Source of the DNA: CAYGZA01 sp964354135 | GTDB taxonomy: Bacteria > Planctomycetota > Planctomycetia > Pirellulales > Thermoguttaceae | Assembly: GCA_964354135.1 (NCBI GenBank) | Contig: CAYGZA010000002.1 | Location: 14,324 to 78,323 of the forward strand | Reading direction: 5' to 3' | DNA: 64,000 nt | Translations under genes and position numbers: made by a program | Part shown: piece after piece, positions 1 to 8,569 of the stretch | Numbering within the stretch: the first letter of the stretch is position 1 | Layout of the letters: each line of letters starts with the position of its first letter | Notes under the pieces: generated by a model | Told to the model about the DNA's origin: nothing | Database searches by the model: none | The model's input: only the letters and a program-made list of their open reading frames with translations

Positions 1-367
1 CCTTGAGGAGCTTGGCGATGGTCACGGTCTCGGCGGGGATCGGCTGCTGCCCCTCGGGCTTCACCTCGCTGTTGTCGCGGATGTAGGCGTGCCCGGTGTG
101 CAAGCCGGTCATGAGGACACACCGCGAGGGCGCACAGACCGGCGCCCCCGAGTAGTGCTGCGTGAAGCGCATCCCTTCGGCCGCCATGCGGTCGAGGCTC
201 GGCGTGCGGATCTTCTCTTGGCCGTAGCAGCCGAGGTCGCCGTAGCCCAGGTCGTCCGCGAGGATGAAGACGACGTTCGGACGGCGCGGGACCTCAGCGG
301 CCCGAGAGCCGGCGGAAAGAAGGCTCCAGCCCGCCAATGCCCACGCGAAGAGGAGTTTCGGTTTCAC
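1..367 (-). CDS. Sulfatase, N-terminal part (runs off the window)
   Basis: This is the first 122 or so codons of a secreted sulfatase; the rest lies beyond base 1. It starts at GTG 367, preceded by AAGGAG, and opens with a signal peptide ending near SAGSRAAE. The metal-binding opening NVVFILADDLGYGDLGCYG is followed by the active-site signature CAPSR, whose cysteine is the one converted to formylglycine in this family. Sulfatases hydrolyse sulfate esters, usually on polysaccharides, outside the cytoplasm. It lies 45 bases behind a second sulfatase on the same strand, so the two probably form one transcript. The substrate cannot be told from this part. Confidence 0.93.
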   Translation of the reverse strand, partial: MKPKLLFAWALAGWSLLSAGSRAAEVPRRPNVVFILADDLGYGDLGCYGQEKIRTPSLDRMAAEGMRFTQHYSGAPVCAPSRCVLMTGLHTGHAYIRDNSEVKPEGQQPIPAETVTIAKLLK

Positions 368-412
368 GGCGTTGAATCTCCTTGTTCAAGCAGGAGGCGG
401 TAAACGGCCTTT

Positions 413-1915
413 TCACGGGCGGCTCCTTCCGCCGGCTCGGATCTTCTGCAGCAGCTCTGTCATTTCCTTCACCATCTCCGGATGCTGCGCAGCGAGGTTC
501 GTGGTTTCGCCGAGGTCGTTTGCCAGGTTGTACAACTCGGCGACAGCCGGGCCGCGTTTGCCCGGCTTGGCTTTAGCACCGGGCGCGGACACTGCCGGAA
601 TGAGTTTCCACGGGCCCTTGCGGAGCGCGAGCCTGTTGCCATGCTCGACCAGATGGTCGCGGCAGGGCTTCTCCCGCCTCTCACCAAGCAATGCGGGCAG
701 GACGTTGAAGCTGTCGGGACCGGCGGCGGCCGGCAACGCCTGACCGGTGATCGCCGCGAAGGTCGCCAGCATGTCCGCGTGGCAGATAAGCTCGTGCGAG
801 ACGCCTGCCGCGATGCGGCCCGGCCAGCGCGCCACCAGCGGCACGCGCGTGCCTCCTTCGTAGGCACTGCCCTTGCCGGCGCGCAGCGGGCCGTTGTAGG
901 CGTGGCCGTTGTTCGTCTCAACGGTTCCGCTGTTGACAGAGTCGGGGCCGTTGGTGTCGAGCACGCCCCCGTTGTCGCTGGTGACGATGATGAGCGTGTT
1001 GTCGGTCAGCTTGAGCCGGTCGATCGCGGCCATCACTTCGCCGACGGACCAGTCGAACTCCTGGACAACGTCGCCGCGGACCCCGGCCTGGCTGGTGCCG
1101 CGGAATCGGGCGTGCGGCACGCGCGGCACGTGGATGTCGTGCGTGGCAAAGTAGAGGAAGAACGGCCGGTCCGCGTGCCGTTCGATGAACGCGACCGCCT
1201 TGCGGGTCAATACCTCGGCGATTTCGTCGTCCTTCCAGAGCGCGGCCTTGCCGCCGGTCTGCTTGCCGATGCGCGGAATGCCGTTGACGTAGGACTCCGG
1301 GTGGCCGCGCTGGATGGAATAGTCGAGCTTGATCGGGTCGGCGGGATCGAGTCCGACGACTCGATGGTTCTCGATCCACACGCAGGGCGTGCGGTCGCCG
1401 GTCGCCGGCAACAGCCAGGCGTAGTCGAAGCCGACTTCCAGCGGACCGGGCTTGACATTGCCGTTATAGTCCGTGGGCGCGCTGGGGCCGAGGCCCAGAT
1501 GCCATTTGCCGACCACGCCGGTGGCGTAGCCGGCCCGCTTCAAGAGCGCCGGCACCGTGAGGCGGCCCGGCTCGATCACAAGCGCGGCGGTGCCCGGCAG
1601 GATGCCCGTGCCCGGTTTGCGCCAGGCGTACTGGCCGGTCATGAACGCATACCGGGTCGGCGTGCAGACGGCCGAGGGCGAGTGTGCGTCGGTGAATCGC
1701 CGCCCCGCGGCGGCGAGCCGGTCGATGTTCGGCGTTTTGACTTTGACCGCGCCGTAGCAGCCGAAGTCCCCATAGCCGATGTCGTCGGCCAGGATGAAGA
1801 TGATGTTGGGGGTGCTTGCGGCCTTCGGCGCACCAGCGGCGTCAAGCGCGGCCCGCGGAGCCAGCAGCATGGCGGCAGTGAAGGCTGCGAGAGTGTGTCT
1901 TATCGCTTTGTTCAT
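413..1915 (-). CDS. Arylsulfatase-family sulfatase, secreted
   Basis: A full-length 500-residue sulfatase of the alkaline phosphatase superfamily. The ATG at 1915 has AAGGAGAA upstream and begins a signal peptide (hydrophobic residues about 8-27). Residues 37-54 carry the metal-binding NIIFILADDIGYGDFGCYG-type block with D44 and D45. The formylglycine signature is CTPTR at residues 84-88, the cysteine type that needs a formylglycine-generating enzyme; none is in the window. A second catalytic block around VVGKWHLG is also present. It probably removes sulfate from an extracellular glycan. It is upstream of, and co-directional with, a second sulfatase; the two differ in signature (CTPTR versus CAPSR), so they likely have different substrates. 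Confidence 0.95.
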   Translation of the reverse strand: MNKAIRHTLAAFTAAMLLAPRAALDAAGAPKAASTPNIIFILADDIGYGDFGCYGAVKVKTPNIDRLAAAGRRFTDAHSPSAVCTPTRYAFMTGQYAWRKPGTGILPGTAALVIEPGRLTVPALLKRAGYATGVVGKWHLGLGPSAPTDYNGNVKPGPLEVGFDYAWLLPATGDRTPCVWIENHRVVGLDPADPIKLDYSIQRGHPESYVNGIPRIGKQTGGKAALWKDDEIAEVLTRKAVAFIERHADRPFFLYFATHDIHVPRVPHARFRGTSQAGVRGDVVQEFDWSVGEVMAAIDRLKLTDNTLIIVTSDNGGVLDTNGPDSVNSGTVETNNGHAYNGPLRAGKGSAYEGGTRVPLVARWPGRIAAGVSHELICHADMLATFAAITGQALPAAAGPDSFNVLPALLGERREKPCRDHLVEHGNRLALRKGPWKLIPAVSAPGAKAKPGKRGPAVAELYNLANDLGETTNLAAQHPEMVKEMTELLQKIRAGGRSRP

Positions 1916-2200
1916 CGGGCGGATTCTCCTTCACACGAACGTCGGCCGCCATTTGGCTCACGGCACAACCGGCTGCCGCGCCACGCCCCTTATTGTAACG
2001 GTTTCCAGCGCGGTGTCAGCATACCTTCCTTTCCTGCGTCCGTCAGCCGGTCACCGGCCAAGGAACCTCGGTGACACGCGGCAGATTCGGTCTGGGGTAA
2101 AGGACTCTTCCCCGGCGCTCGCTTCGTCTGGTAGAATGCAGCATGCGGACCGTCACGTGTCCCGGAGTGATTCGTGGCACCCCTGGATGAGGTCATGATC

Positions 2201-2398
2201 ATGACACTGGAGCAATTGGAACAACGAGTGAGTGACTTGGAACGGGAAGTCGCTGAGCTGCGGCGCGAACTAAGACCGTTGCGTCCCCTGAGCAGCGTAG
2301 CCGAGACCTTCGGCATGTTTCGCGAAGATACCGAGTTCGAAGAGATCGTTCGGCTGGGCCGCGAGTACCGTGACCAGGTCAACTCCGAGGACAGGTGA
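2201..2398 (+). CDS. Small coiled-coil protein, probable antitoxin
   Basis: A 65-residue protein beginning with a strongly charged heptad-like segment (EQLEQRVSDLEREVAEL), then an acidic tail containing FREDTEFEEIVRLGREYR. ATG 2201 is chosen because GAGG at 2189-2192 lies 8 bases before it; GTG 2174 and ATG 2195 are alternatives. Its stop overlaps the start of the PIN-domain gene by one base (TGATG), the arrangement usual for an antitoxin before its VapC toxin. The tail has the look of a toxin-wrapping segment. No DNA-binding fold is visible, so autoregulation may work differently from classical VapB. The role is inferred from position. Confidence 0.7.
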   Translation: MTLEQLEQRVSDLEREVAELRRELRPLRPLSSVAETFGMFREDTEFEEIVRLGREYRDQVNSEDR

Positions 2399-2820
2399 TG
2401 TTGCTTCTGGACACCGACCACTTGACGGAGTACCAGAAGGGCTCGTCGGCGGAAGCACGGCGATTGAAGGAGCGGCTCGACCGTACGACGGAGCCTTATG
2501 CCACCACGATCATCAGCGTAGAAGAAATCATGCGAGGTTGGATGGCCGCCGTTCGCCGCATGACCGACCCGCGTCGCCAGATCAATGCTTACGCCAGGTT
2601 ACAGCGGCTTTTCCGTTTCTTTGCCACTTGGAACGTTCTCGAGTGGAACGATGAGGCCGTCGATCAGTTTGACTCGTTGAAGCAGGCGAAGACGAGAGTG
2701 GGGACGATGGACTTGAAAATCGCCAGCATCACTTTGGCCAACGACGCGACGTTGTTGACTCGGAATACCAGCGATTTCAACAAGGTTCCCGGCCTTCGGG
2801 TGGAAGATTGGCTTTCGTGA
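2398..2820 (+). CDS. vapC: PIN-domain ribonuclease, VapC-like toxin
   Basis: A 140-residue PIN-domain protein. The first acidic residue is in MLLLDTDHLTEY (D6), a conserved glutamate sits in TIISVEEIMRG, and the C-terminal acidic positions fall in GTMDLKIASITL and LLTRNTSDFNKVPGL, the latter being the classic VapC tail. PIN toxins are Mg-dependent ribonucleases, typically cleaving tRNA or rRNA. ATG 2398 overlaps the upstream stop; GTG 2395 would add one residue. It forms a two-gene unit with the small coiled-coil protein. All expected acidic positions are present, so the toxin looks intact. Confidence 0.88.
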   Translation: MLLLDTDHLTEYQKGSSAEARRLKERLDRTTEPYATTIISVEEIMRGWMAAVRRMTDPRRQINAYARLQRLFRFFATWNVLEWNDEAVDQFDSLKQAKTRVGTMDLKIASITLANDATLLTRNTSDFNKVPGLRVEDWLS

Positions 2821-2868
2821 CGGAGCCGGCGACGGGCATGGTGCATTCCGAAACCCCGTGGATCCCTC

Positions 2869-3105
2869 GTGCAAATGCGATTGGCGAGAAGCGTGTTGGT
2901 TGTTTTTTCACTCGGCCTGTTGTGGCTCGGCGGCACAGCGATCGCAGACGAGCGCGCCCAAGACATTCGTCCAGCGGAGAAACCAGTGGTCTTCCCCGGG
3001 AAAGACTGGGCGAAGGCCGGCCCGGAATCGCAGGGAGTCGATCCGGCGAGACTCGAAGCGGCGGTGGATTATCTCGCCCGCGCGGCCGAAGCGGTTGCCC
3101 GTTAA
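2869..3105 (+). pseudogene. N-terminal stub of a serine hydrolase (beta-lactamase family)
   Basis: This reading frame has a good signal peptide (from M at 2875, MRLARSVLVVFSLGLLWLGG) and then FPGKDWAKAGPESQGVDPARL. That last segment resembles the opening of secreted planctomycete class C beta-lactamase/esterase-like hydrolases. The frame stops after about 78 codons, before any SxxK active site could appear. Another secreted-protein gene begins 28 bases later, so the rest of the hydrolase was probably lost by deletion at this junction. A functional small secreted peptide is possible but less likely. Confidence 0.6.
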
Positions 3106-3132
3106 CCTGCAATACCTGATTCGAGGTGCCTG

Positions 3133-5229
3133 GTGCAGAATTCAATACTCATCCTGGTTTTCGGCGCGCTGGTCTGTAACGATGCCCCGGCTGGGCCTCA
3201 GGCCGGGCACGTCGCCCCCCTGCTGGACGACTCGCTCCAGGGCTCCACGACCGGCACTCGCTCCGGCGGCAGATTCGTGGCCGGCGGGTGGCAGGTCACC
3301 GAGAAGAACGACACGATCTACTGGCACGTGCCGACCATTGCCAAAGGCGCGGCCGAGTTCGACGTGCGCGGGCTCGAACCGAAGGAGCGCCGTGCGGGCA
3401 TGGAAGACAAGAGCGAGCTGTTCCACATGTACGACCACGCCGCCGGCAGCGCAGACGACAAGTACAGCGGCGGCTACCGCGAGAACCCTTTCAAGCATTT
3501 CATCCGCAAGATCGGCTCCCTCGACGCGGCGAAGGCGGACGCGATGGAAATCGTCTGGCAAATCCAGCCCAACTACAAGGAACCGGACACGGCGCGGCTC
3601 TCGTGGGCCTCCAGCGCGACCTATCACTTCCGCGAGGAGTGGGGGCCCGACGGCGCGGGCAACACGGTGCTCAAGCTTTACCGCAACGGCGTGCTCCTGC
3701 TCACCACGTCCGTGCCGGGCCCTTGGAAGCCGGGCGGCCACAGTGTGCGCATCGGTGCGAGCCCTCGTCGCGACCCGGCCGCGGGCGCGCCGGTCGGCGC
3801 CGTCTTCAGCAACGTCAAGGTGTGGAACCTGGCGAGCGGCACGGGCCTCGTCCGGTTGAAGGGCAATTCTCTTTGTGACGACTCCGGGCCGTTTCTCGGC
3901 CTGGGGGCGTCTTACTTTCAGGCCTTGCGCCACGCGAAATACGACCGCACGCGGTTGAACGGCAACCTGGCTCTGCTGGCCTCGAAAGGCTTCAACTACG
4001 TGCGCATCTTGAGCATGGTCAGTTGGGACGGGCTTGAGATTGCCCCGGTGAGCTTCACCAACCGCAGCGGGCGCGTGGTTGGAGCCTGGGCGGATTACTG
4101 GCAGCAGTTCCGCGACCTGCTCGACCTGGCCGGCCGGCACGGGCTTCGCGTCGAGGTGACCATCTTCGCCGATGCGCAATACGTGATGCCGGCCCAGGCG
4201 ACCCGGTTGGCGCATGTGGACGGCATCCTGGCGAGCATCGCCGGGCGCGAGCATCAGATTCTTCACCTGGAAGTGGCAAACGAGGCCTGGCAAAACGGAT
4301 TTCCCGGCGCGCAAGGCGTCGCGGACTTGCGCAAGTTCACGCAGCACCTCGCCGACCGAACGAGCGTGCCGGTGGCCATCACGTCGAACGACGACACGAG
4401 CAACCAGGGGATCGTCTCGCTCTACCGCGGCAGCGCGGCCGACCTGGCCACCGTCCATTTCAGCCGGGACATCAGGACGGCGGAAGGCGGCTGGCTGCCG
4501 GTGCGCGACCCCTATCGGGCCGGCAACTTGCCGGGAGTGCCGCCCGTGAGCAGCAACGAGCCGATTGGCCCTGGCTCGTCCGTCAACTCGGAGAGCGACC
4601 CCATCAAGCTTTGCTCGGCGGCGGTGTTCGCCTACCTCGCCAACCTGCCTGCGTACGTCTATCACTCGCGCGCGGGCGTGTACGGGTACGTTCGTTGTTG
4701 TCCGCCCGCGGGAGGCGAGGACCGCTTCGAGAACACGGCCGGAATTAACGCATATCGGTTCATCCGCCGGATCCTGCCGCCGGACCTGGCCAGTTGGGTG
4801 CGCAACGACGGACTCGAGCCCGGCGCGCCGCTGACCGTCTTCTGCAACGACCAGCCCAACCGATACTGGCCGGAAGCAGGTCGAGCGACCGACGGATGCG
4901 TCCGCAACGTCGGCAGCGTCAAGGGCAGCCAGTTTGTGTGCCTCCCCATGGGGATTCTCGGCGGCGGCGTGACGCTCCAGGCGCGGCGCCCGGTGCGATT
5001 CCAGGTTTTCAATCCGTTAACTGGCGCGGTGGTTTCGAGCCTGACGCTCAGCGCGGGAAACCGATTCACTCTCCCGCAGGGACCGGGCGCCTACATTTGC
5101 AGAGGCGTCTTTCTGGATGTGCCTCCGCCTGGCCTGAACAGGCCATCTTTCGAGCAGTATCTGAAAGAAAGCGCCGTCTCACGAGAGGTGATCGACGGGT
5201 TTCTGCGGGGCCCCAGTTGGGCGCAGTAG
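3133..5229 (+). CDS. Secreted glycoside hydrolase-like protein (clan GH-A type barrel)
   Basis: A 698-residue protein with a short signal peptide from GTG 3133 (GAGG six bases upstream). Residues about 30-245 look like a beta-sandwich of the concanavalin type (YHFREEWGPDG, VGAVFSNVKVWNL). From about residue 250 a TIM-barrel-like segment begins (GPFLGLGASYFQALR). E384 in HLEVANEAWQNG fits the acid/base of clan GH-A, and E476 in SSNEP fits the nucleophile, with the expected spacing. It ends with a small beta domain (VRFQVFNPLTGAVV). It probably cleaves a glycan; the GH family is not certain. It converges with the beta-helix gene, the two stops 30 bases apart. Confidence 0.75.
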   Translation: MQNSILILVFGALVCNDAPAGPQAGHVAPLLDDSLQGSTTGTRSGGRFVAGGWQVTEKNDTIYWHVPTIAKGAAEFDVRGLEPKERRAGMEDKSELFHMYDHAAGSADDKYSGGYRENPFKHFIRKIGSLDAAKADAMEIVWQIQPNYKEPDTARLSWASSATYHFREEWGPDGAGNTVLKLYRNGVLLLTTSVPGPWKPGGHSVRIGASPRRDPAAGAPVGAVFSNVKVWNLASGTGLVRLKGNSLCDDSGPFLGLGASYFQALRHAKYDRTRLNGNLALLASKGFNYVRILSMVSWDGLEIAPVSFTNRSGRVVGAWADYWQQFRDLLDLAGRHGLRVEVTIFADAQYVMPAQATRLAHVDGILASIAGREHQILHLEVANEAWQNGFPGAQGVADLRKFTQHLADRTSVPVAITSNDDTSNQGIVSLYRGSAADLATVHFSRDIRTAEGGWLPVRDPYRAGNLPGVPPVSSNEPIGPGSSVNSESDPIKLCSAAVFAYLANLPAYVYHSRAGVYGYVRCCPPAGGEDRFENTAGINAYRFIRRILPPDLASWVRNDGLEPGAPLTVFCNDQPNRYWPEAGRATDGCVRNVGSVKGSQFVCLPMGILGGGVTLQARRPVRFQVFNPLTGAVVSSLTLSAGNRFTLPQGPGAYICRGVFLDVPPPGLNRPSFEQYLKESAVSREVIDGFLRGPSWAQ

Positions 5230-5258
5230 GACTCGGAGCTGGGCTACATCCTGGGGAA

Positions 5259-7163
5259 CTATCTGCCGTCGGACGGCAAGGACAATACCATCTGCTTCCC
5301 GTCGCGAAGCAGCTTCCACCCGTCCGCTCGGAACGGTCCGGGGCCCACCGCAGGCGTTGGCTCTCCCAAAGCCGCGACGGGCACGCAGATTTCTGGGACC
5401 TTCCCGCACGAAAACCGGAGCTCGCTTTTGTCGGGGTCGAACGCCGCTTGCATCGGCGCTTCCACCGATCGCTTGTCCTGGCCAAAGACCCTCTGCCACG
5501 TGTCGAGGCGTGGTTTGGGTTGGGGCGAGGGGGCCTGGATGTCGAACAGCCCGCCCTTGTCGCCGGCGTCGTACAGATTGCCGTCGCACACATTAGTGTC
5601 GTTGCGGCCGAGGTAGATCCGCTGCGGGCAGGCGAAGAAGACGTTGTTGAGCACTCGATTCCCGCGGCAATCGCCCTTGCGCCCGCCCACGACCCGGTCT
5701 GCCTGCAAATTGTTCATGGACACGGCGAACCCGGGGATCTTTCCGAAGAAGTTGTAGGCGGCGACGGTGTGATCGGAGCTGTCGGCGCACACTGCCGAGC
5801 CGTCTTTCCCGTTCGTCGGGCTCCCGACCGACGGCCGTATGTCCCAGAAGAAGTTGCGGTCCAGCACGTTCGCCGCGTGGCTGACTTCCACGAACAGCGC
5901 CCCGTTGGCGGACGAGATGTTGTAGAAGACGTTTCCCGTGATCCGGCAATTCTCGTTGAGGTAGTCCAGCCAGACCCCGGCGGCGCGATGAAGGTCGCGG
6001 AAGGTGTTGCGCCGGATCAGCACGTTCTTGGCCGTGTGGAACTTCAGCCCGGCGACCTCCCACATGCGCTCGATGTCCAGGCCGCCGACGCGCTGGACGA
6101 GGTTGTCTTCCACGAGGGTCCCATCCACCGCGGAGCAGCCGGCGATGCCGCAAACGCCGCAGTCGCTTACCCGGTTGCCGCGGATGATGTGCCGGCCGAG
6201 CTGGGAGGGCGGGCTCGCCTTCCAGTCCTGGTTCCCCACGTCCATGCCGCACGCGTTGGCCCACCGGAGCCGGTTCTTCTCGAGGATCCAGTGATGGCCG
6301 CGGCTGGTGCTCAGCATTGCCCGCTGCGGGACCGGGACGCCGTCGGCCGCGCGCTCGAGCTGGAACCCGCTCACGCGGATGTAACCCAGCCCGCGCTCCC
6401 GCGGGGCGAAGACCTGTTCTCGCGCGGTGACCTCAAACGCCGCCTTCCCGGGCTCCGCATCGCCGGCTAGCCGGAAGTGGATCCGCAGCCCCGGCTCCTC
6501 CACCCAGAACGCGCCATCCTGTCCGGCGAGCTCGGAGAAGCGGAAGACCTGCTTGAGCGGCCGGCCGTCCACGAAGACCATCCCCCGCCGCAGCAGGTAC
6601 TTGGGGACGTCGTCCAGGTTCCGATAGATGACGAACTCCTCGTGAATGTTTCTGGCCAGGAAGGGGTTGTAGCCGACAAAGGCCTCCGCCGGCAGATCGG
6701 CCATCCAGACGGTATTCGCGCCTTGGGACCGTCCCCAACCGGAACTCGGCCGGCAGAGCGGTTTCCACTCGACGGCCCCGCTGACGATCACCTGCTGGCC
6801 CTCCGCGGCCTCGTAGGCGATCATGCTCTCCGGCCCGTTGCCGCCCCGCCGCGGGCTGACGCATTCGCGATAGACCCCCTCGTGGACGATGACCTTCTCG
6901 CCGGGCCCGACGATCTCCGCCGCCCGGCCAATGGTCTTCCACGGTTTCTCCTCGGTCCCAGGATTGGCATCCGAGGCCTGAGGATTCCGGCCCGCGACGT
7001 GGTAGGTCTTCCGGTACACCGTCTGATCGTCCCAGAACGGGAAGAACGTCCCGTCGGGGAGGACCACCTTCTCCGGGCCCGCGGCCGGCGCCGTCGCCGC
7101 GGGCGCCGTGCCGCAAAGCAGCAGGACCACAATCGACAAGAGCGTGACAAGGCTAGTCTTCAT
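5259..7163 (-). CDS. Secreted right-handed parallel beta-helix protein
   Basis: A 634-residue exported protein. ATG 7163 is preferred over upstream in-frame starts because GGGAGA precedes it and a signal peptide follows (MKTSLVTLLSIVVLLLCG). Residues about 50-90 carry the block DANPGTEEKPWKTIGRA and VIVHEGVYRE, the opening of DUF1565/pectate-lyase-like helices. The middle has many short N/D-rich coils (IRGNRVSDCGVCG, LIRRNTFRDLHRA, ITGNVFYNI) typical of NosD-like beta-helix rungs. Relatives are polysaccharide lyases, epimerases and glycosidases; the catalytic type is not decidable here. It lies 131 bases downstream of the hydrogenase operon on the same strand but is functionally unrelated. 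Confidence 0.82.
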   Translation of the reverse strand: MKTSLVTLLSIVVLLLCGTAPAATAPAAGPEKVVLPDGTFFPFWDDQTVYRKTYHVAGRNPQASDANPGTEEKPWKTIGRAAEIVGPGEKVIVHEGVYRECVSPRRGGNGPESMIAYEAAEGQQVIVSGAVEWKPLCRPSSGWGRSQGANTVWMADLPAEAFVGYNPFLARNIHEEFVIYRNLDDVPKYLLRRGMVFVDGRPLKQVFRFSELAGQDGAFWVEEPGLRIHFRLAGDAEPGKAAFEVTAREQVFAPRERGLGYIRVSGFQLERAADGVPVPQRAMLSTSRGHHWILEKNRLRWANACGMDVGNQDWKASPPSQLGRHIIRGNRVSDCGVCGIAGCSAVDGTLVEDNLVQRVGGLDIERMWEVAGLKFHTAKNVLIRRNTFRDLHRAAGVWLDYLNENCRITGNVFYNISSANGALFVEVSHAANVLDRNFFWDIRPSVGSPTNGKDGSAVCADSSDHTVAAYNFFGKIPGFAVSMNNLQADRVVGGRKGDCRGNRVLNNVFFACPQRIYLGRNDTNVCDGNLYDAGDKGGLFDIQAPSPQPKPRLDTWQRVFGQDKRSVEAPMQAAFDPDKSELRFSCGKVPEICVPVAALGEPTPAVGPGPFRADGWKLLRDGKQMVLSLPSDGR

Positions 7164-7294
7164 GGCGATCTCCCGTCTCCCAAGAACCGAGTCGCTCCTC
7201 GGTTGCGACTCCAAGCCGCCATTGTAGCCGCTGATGGGTTCTGGGAAAGAACCTGTTTCGTGTACTTTGTGTGCTTCAAGGTGCAGGATGCAGT

Positions 7295-8569
7295 TCAGTG
7301 CACCGAGCAGGAAATACAGGGATCGTACGAGCGTACCAGCATCGAGCACAGGAGCGTGAGTTGTTCGTCGGTCATGCCGTCCGTCGCAAAGTGCCTGGCC
7401 AGAACCGGCATGTCGAGATGGATATTGGCATTATTCTGGGTCGTGGGAATAATGCAGTTGGCGCGCACGACATAGCCGTCCTTGTCGTACTCGTAGTTGT
7501 GGTAGAGAATGCCGCGCGGCACTTCGACCGCGCCCACGCCCTCGCCGGCCCTCGGCGTCACTTCGACCAACGTCTGCGCCGGCCCGGCCTCAACCAGTTC
7601 ATTGATTAGCCGCATTGCCTCGTGGGTTACGTGGATGCACTCCACGAGCCGTGCGACGTTGTTCATGAACGGGTTGTGGCAAACGGGAGCAAGCCCGAAG
7701 TCCGCAGCCGTCTTGGCCGCCTCAGGATGCAGCAGCTTGTAGTTGTTGTTGAATCGCGCCAACGCGCCGACGGCAAAGGACGACCGGGACAACTTGCACC
7801 ACTTCGAGGTGTTGTTCTTGTCCACGTACTCGTTGGTCATTTTGCGGTAGTCCCGCTCGGCATGTTCGACGCCATCGGTAGAGATCAGGCGGCCGCCGAT
7901 CCAGGGATACTCACTCTCACCTTTGAGCGCCACGAACTCGGTTTCGCGCACGAAGGAGGGAATCTTGAAAGTGCCGACCAGCGCCGCGGTCGCCTTGATA
8001 TCCTCGAACGAGCGCTCGAGCGCATCGCGCATCGCGAGTAACTTCTCCCGCGGAGGCATGGCGGCGACACCACCAACCTGCAACGATACGGGATGGGTCG
8101 TGCGTCCGGCAACCAGGTCGCAAATACGGTTGCCCAGGCCTTTGAGCCGGCGCGCGATGTGCACAACCTCGGGTTTGATTTCAAGCAGCGGCAACGCGCT
8201 CGGAAGCCCGACAAAGTCGGGAGCGGCCAGGAAAAACAGGTGCAGCCAGTGGCTCTGCAAGGTTTCGCCGTGCTTCGCCAGCAGGCGCAGCTTCCGGGCA
8301 GCTTCGGGAATTGTCACTCCCAGGGCCTCTTCGGTGGCGCGCAGGCTGGCCAGGCAATGCCCGATCGAGCAGATACCGCAAATCCGGGCAGTCAGGATGC
8401 CGGCAGTGGAGTAGTGCTTCCCCTTGAGCATCACTTCGAAGAAGCGGGGCGTTTCGACTACATCCCAGCGGGCCTCCTTCACCTCGCCGTTCTTAACCAC
8501 GACGCGAATGTTGCCGTGCCCTTCAACACGGGTCAGATGATGAACGTCCACATTAAGGTTGATTTTCAT
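7295..8569 (-). CDS. hydA: [NiFe] hydrogenase large (alpha) subunit, group 3b type
   Basis: A 424-residue catalytic subunit carrying the Ni-Fe site. The L1 motif RICGICSIGH (C64, C67, H71) and L2 motif DPCISC (C418, C421) supply the four cysteine ligands. The family reaction is reversible H2 oxidation coupled to NAD(P). The protein ends DPCISCSVH and then TGA: the histidine H424 is the last residue. Most [NiFe] large subunits carry a C-terminal extension after this histidine that an endopeptidase removes once nickel is inserted; here there is none. Its ATG overlaps the stop of the small-subunit gene by 4 bases. It is the last gene of the four-gene operon. No hyp maturation genes are in the window. 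Confidence 0.96.
   Translation of the reverse strand: MKINLNVDVHHLTRVEGHGNIRVVVKNGEVKEARWDVVETPRFFEVMLKGKHYSTAGILTARICGICSIGHCLASLRATEEALGVTIPEAARKLRLLAKHGETLQSHWLHLFFLAAPDFVGLPSALPLLEIKPEVVHIARRLKGLGNRICDLVAGRTTHPVSLQVGGVAAMPPREKLLAMRDALERSFEDIKATAALVGTFKIPSFVRETEFVALKGESEYPWIGGRLISTDGVEHAERDYRKMTNEYVDKNNTSKWCKLSRSSFAVGALARFNNNYKLLHPEAAKTAADFGLAPVCHNPFMNNVARLVECIHVTHEAMRLINELVEAGPAQTLVEVTPRAGEGVGAVEVPRGILYHNYEYDKDGYVVRANCIIPTTQNNANIHLDMPVLARHFATDGMTDEQLTLLCSMLVRSYDPCISCSVH

Noticed and set aside
7237..7253. Possible terminator after the hydrogenase operon
   Set aside because: A 6-base stem (GGTTCT/AGAACC) with a 5-base loop exists, but no T-run follows on the minus strand and the stem is weak.
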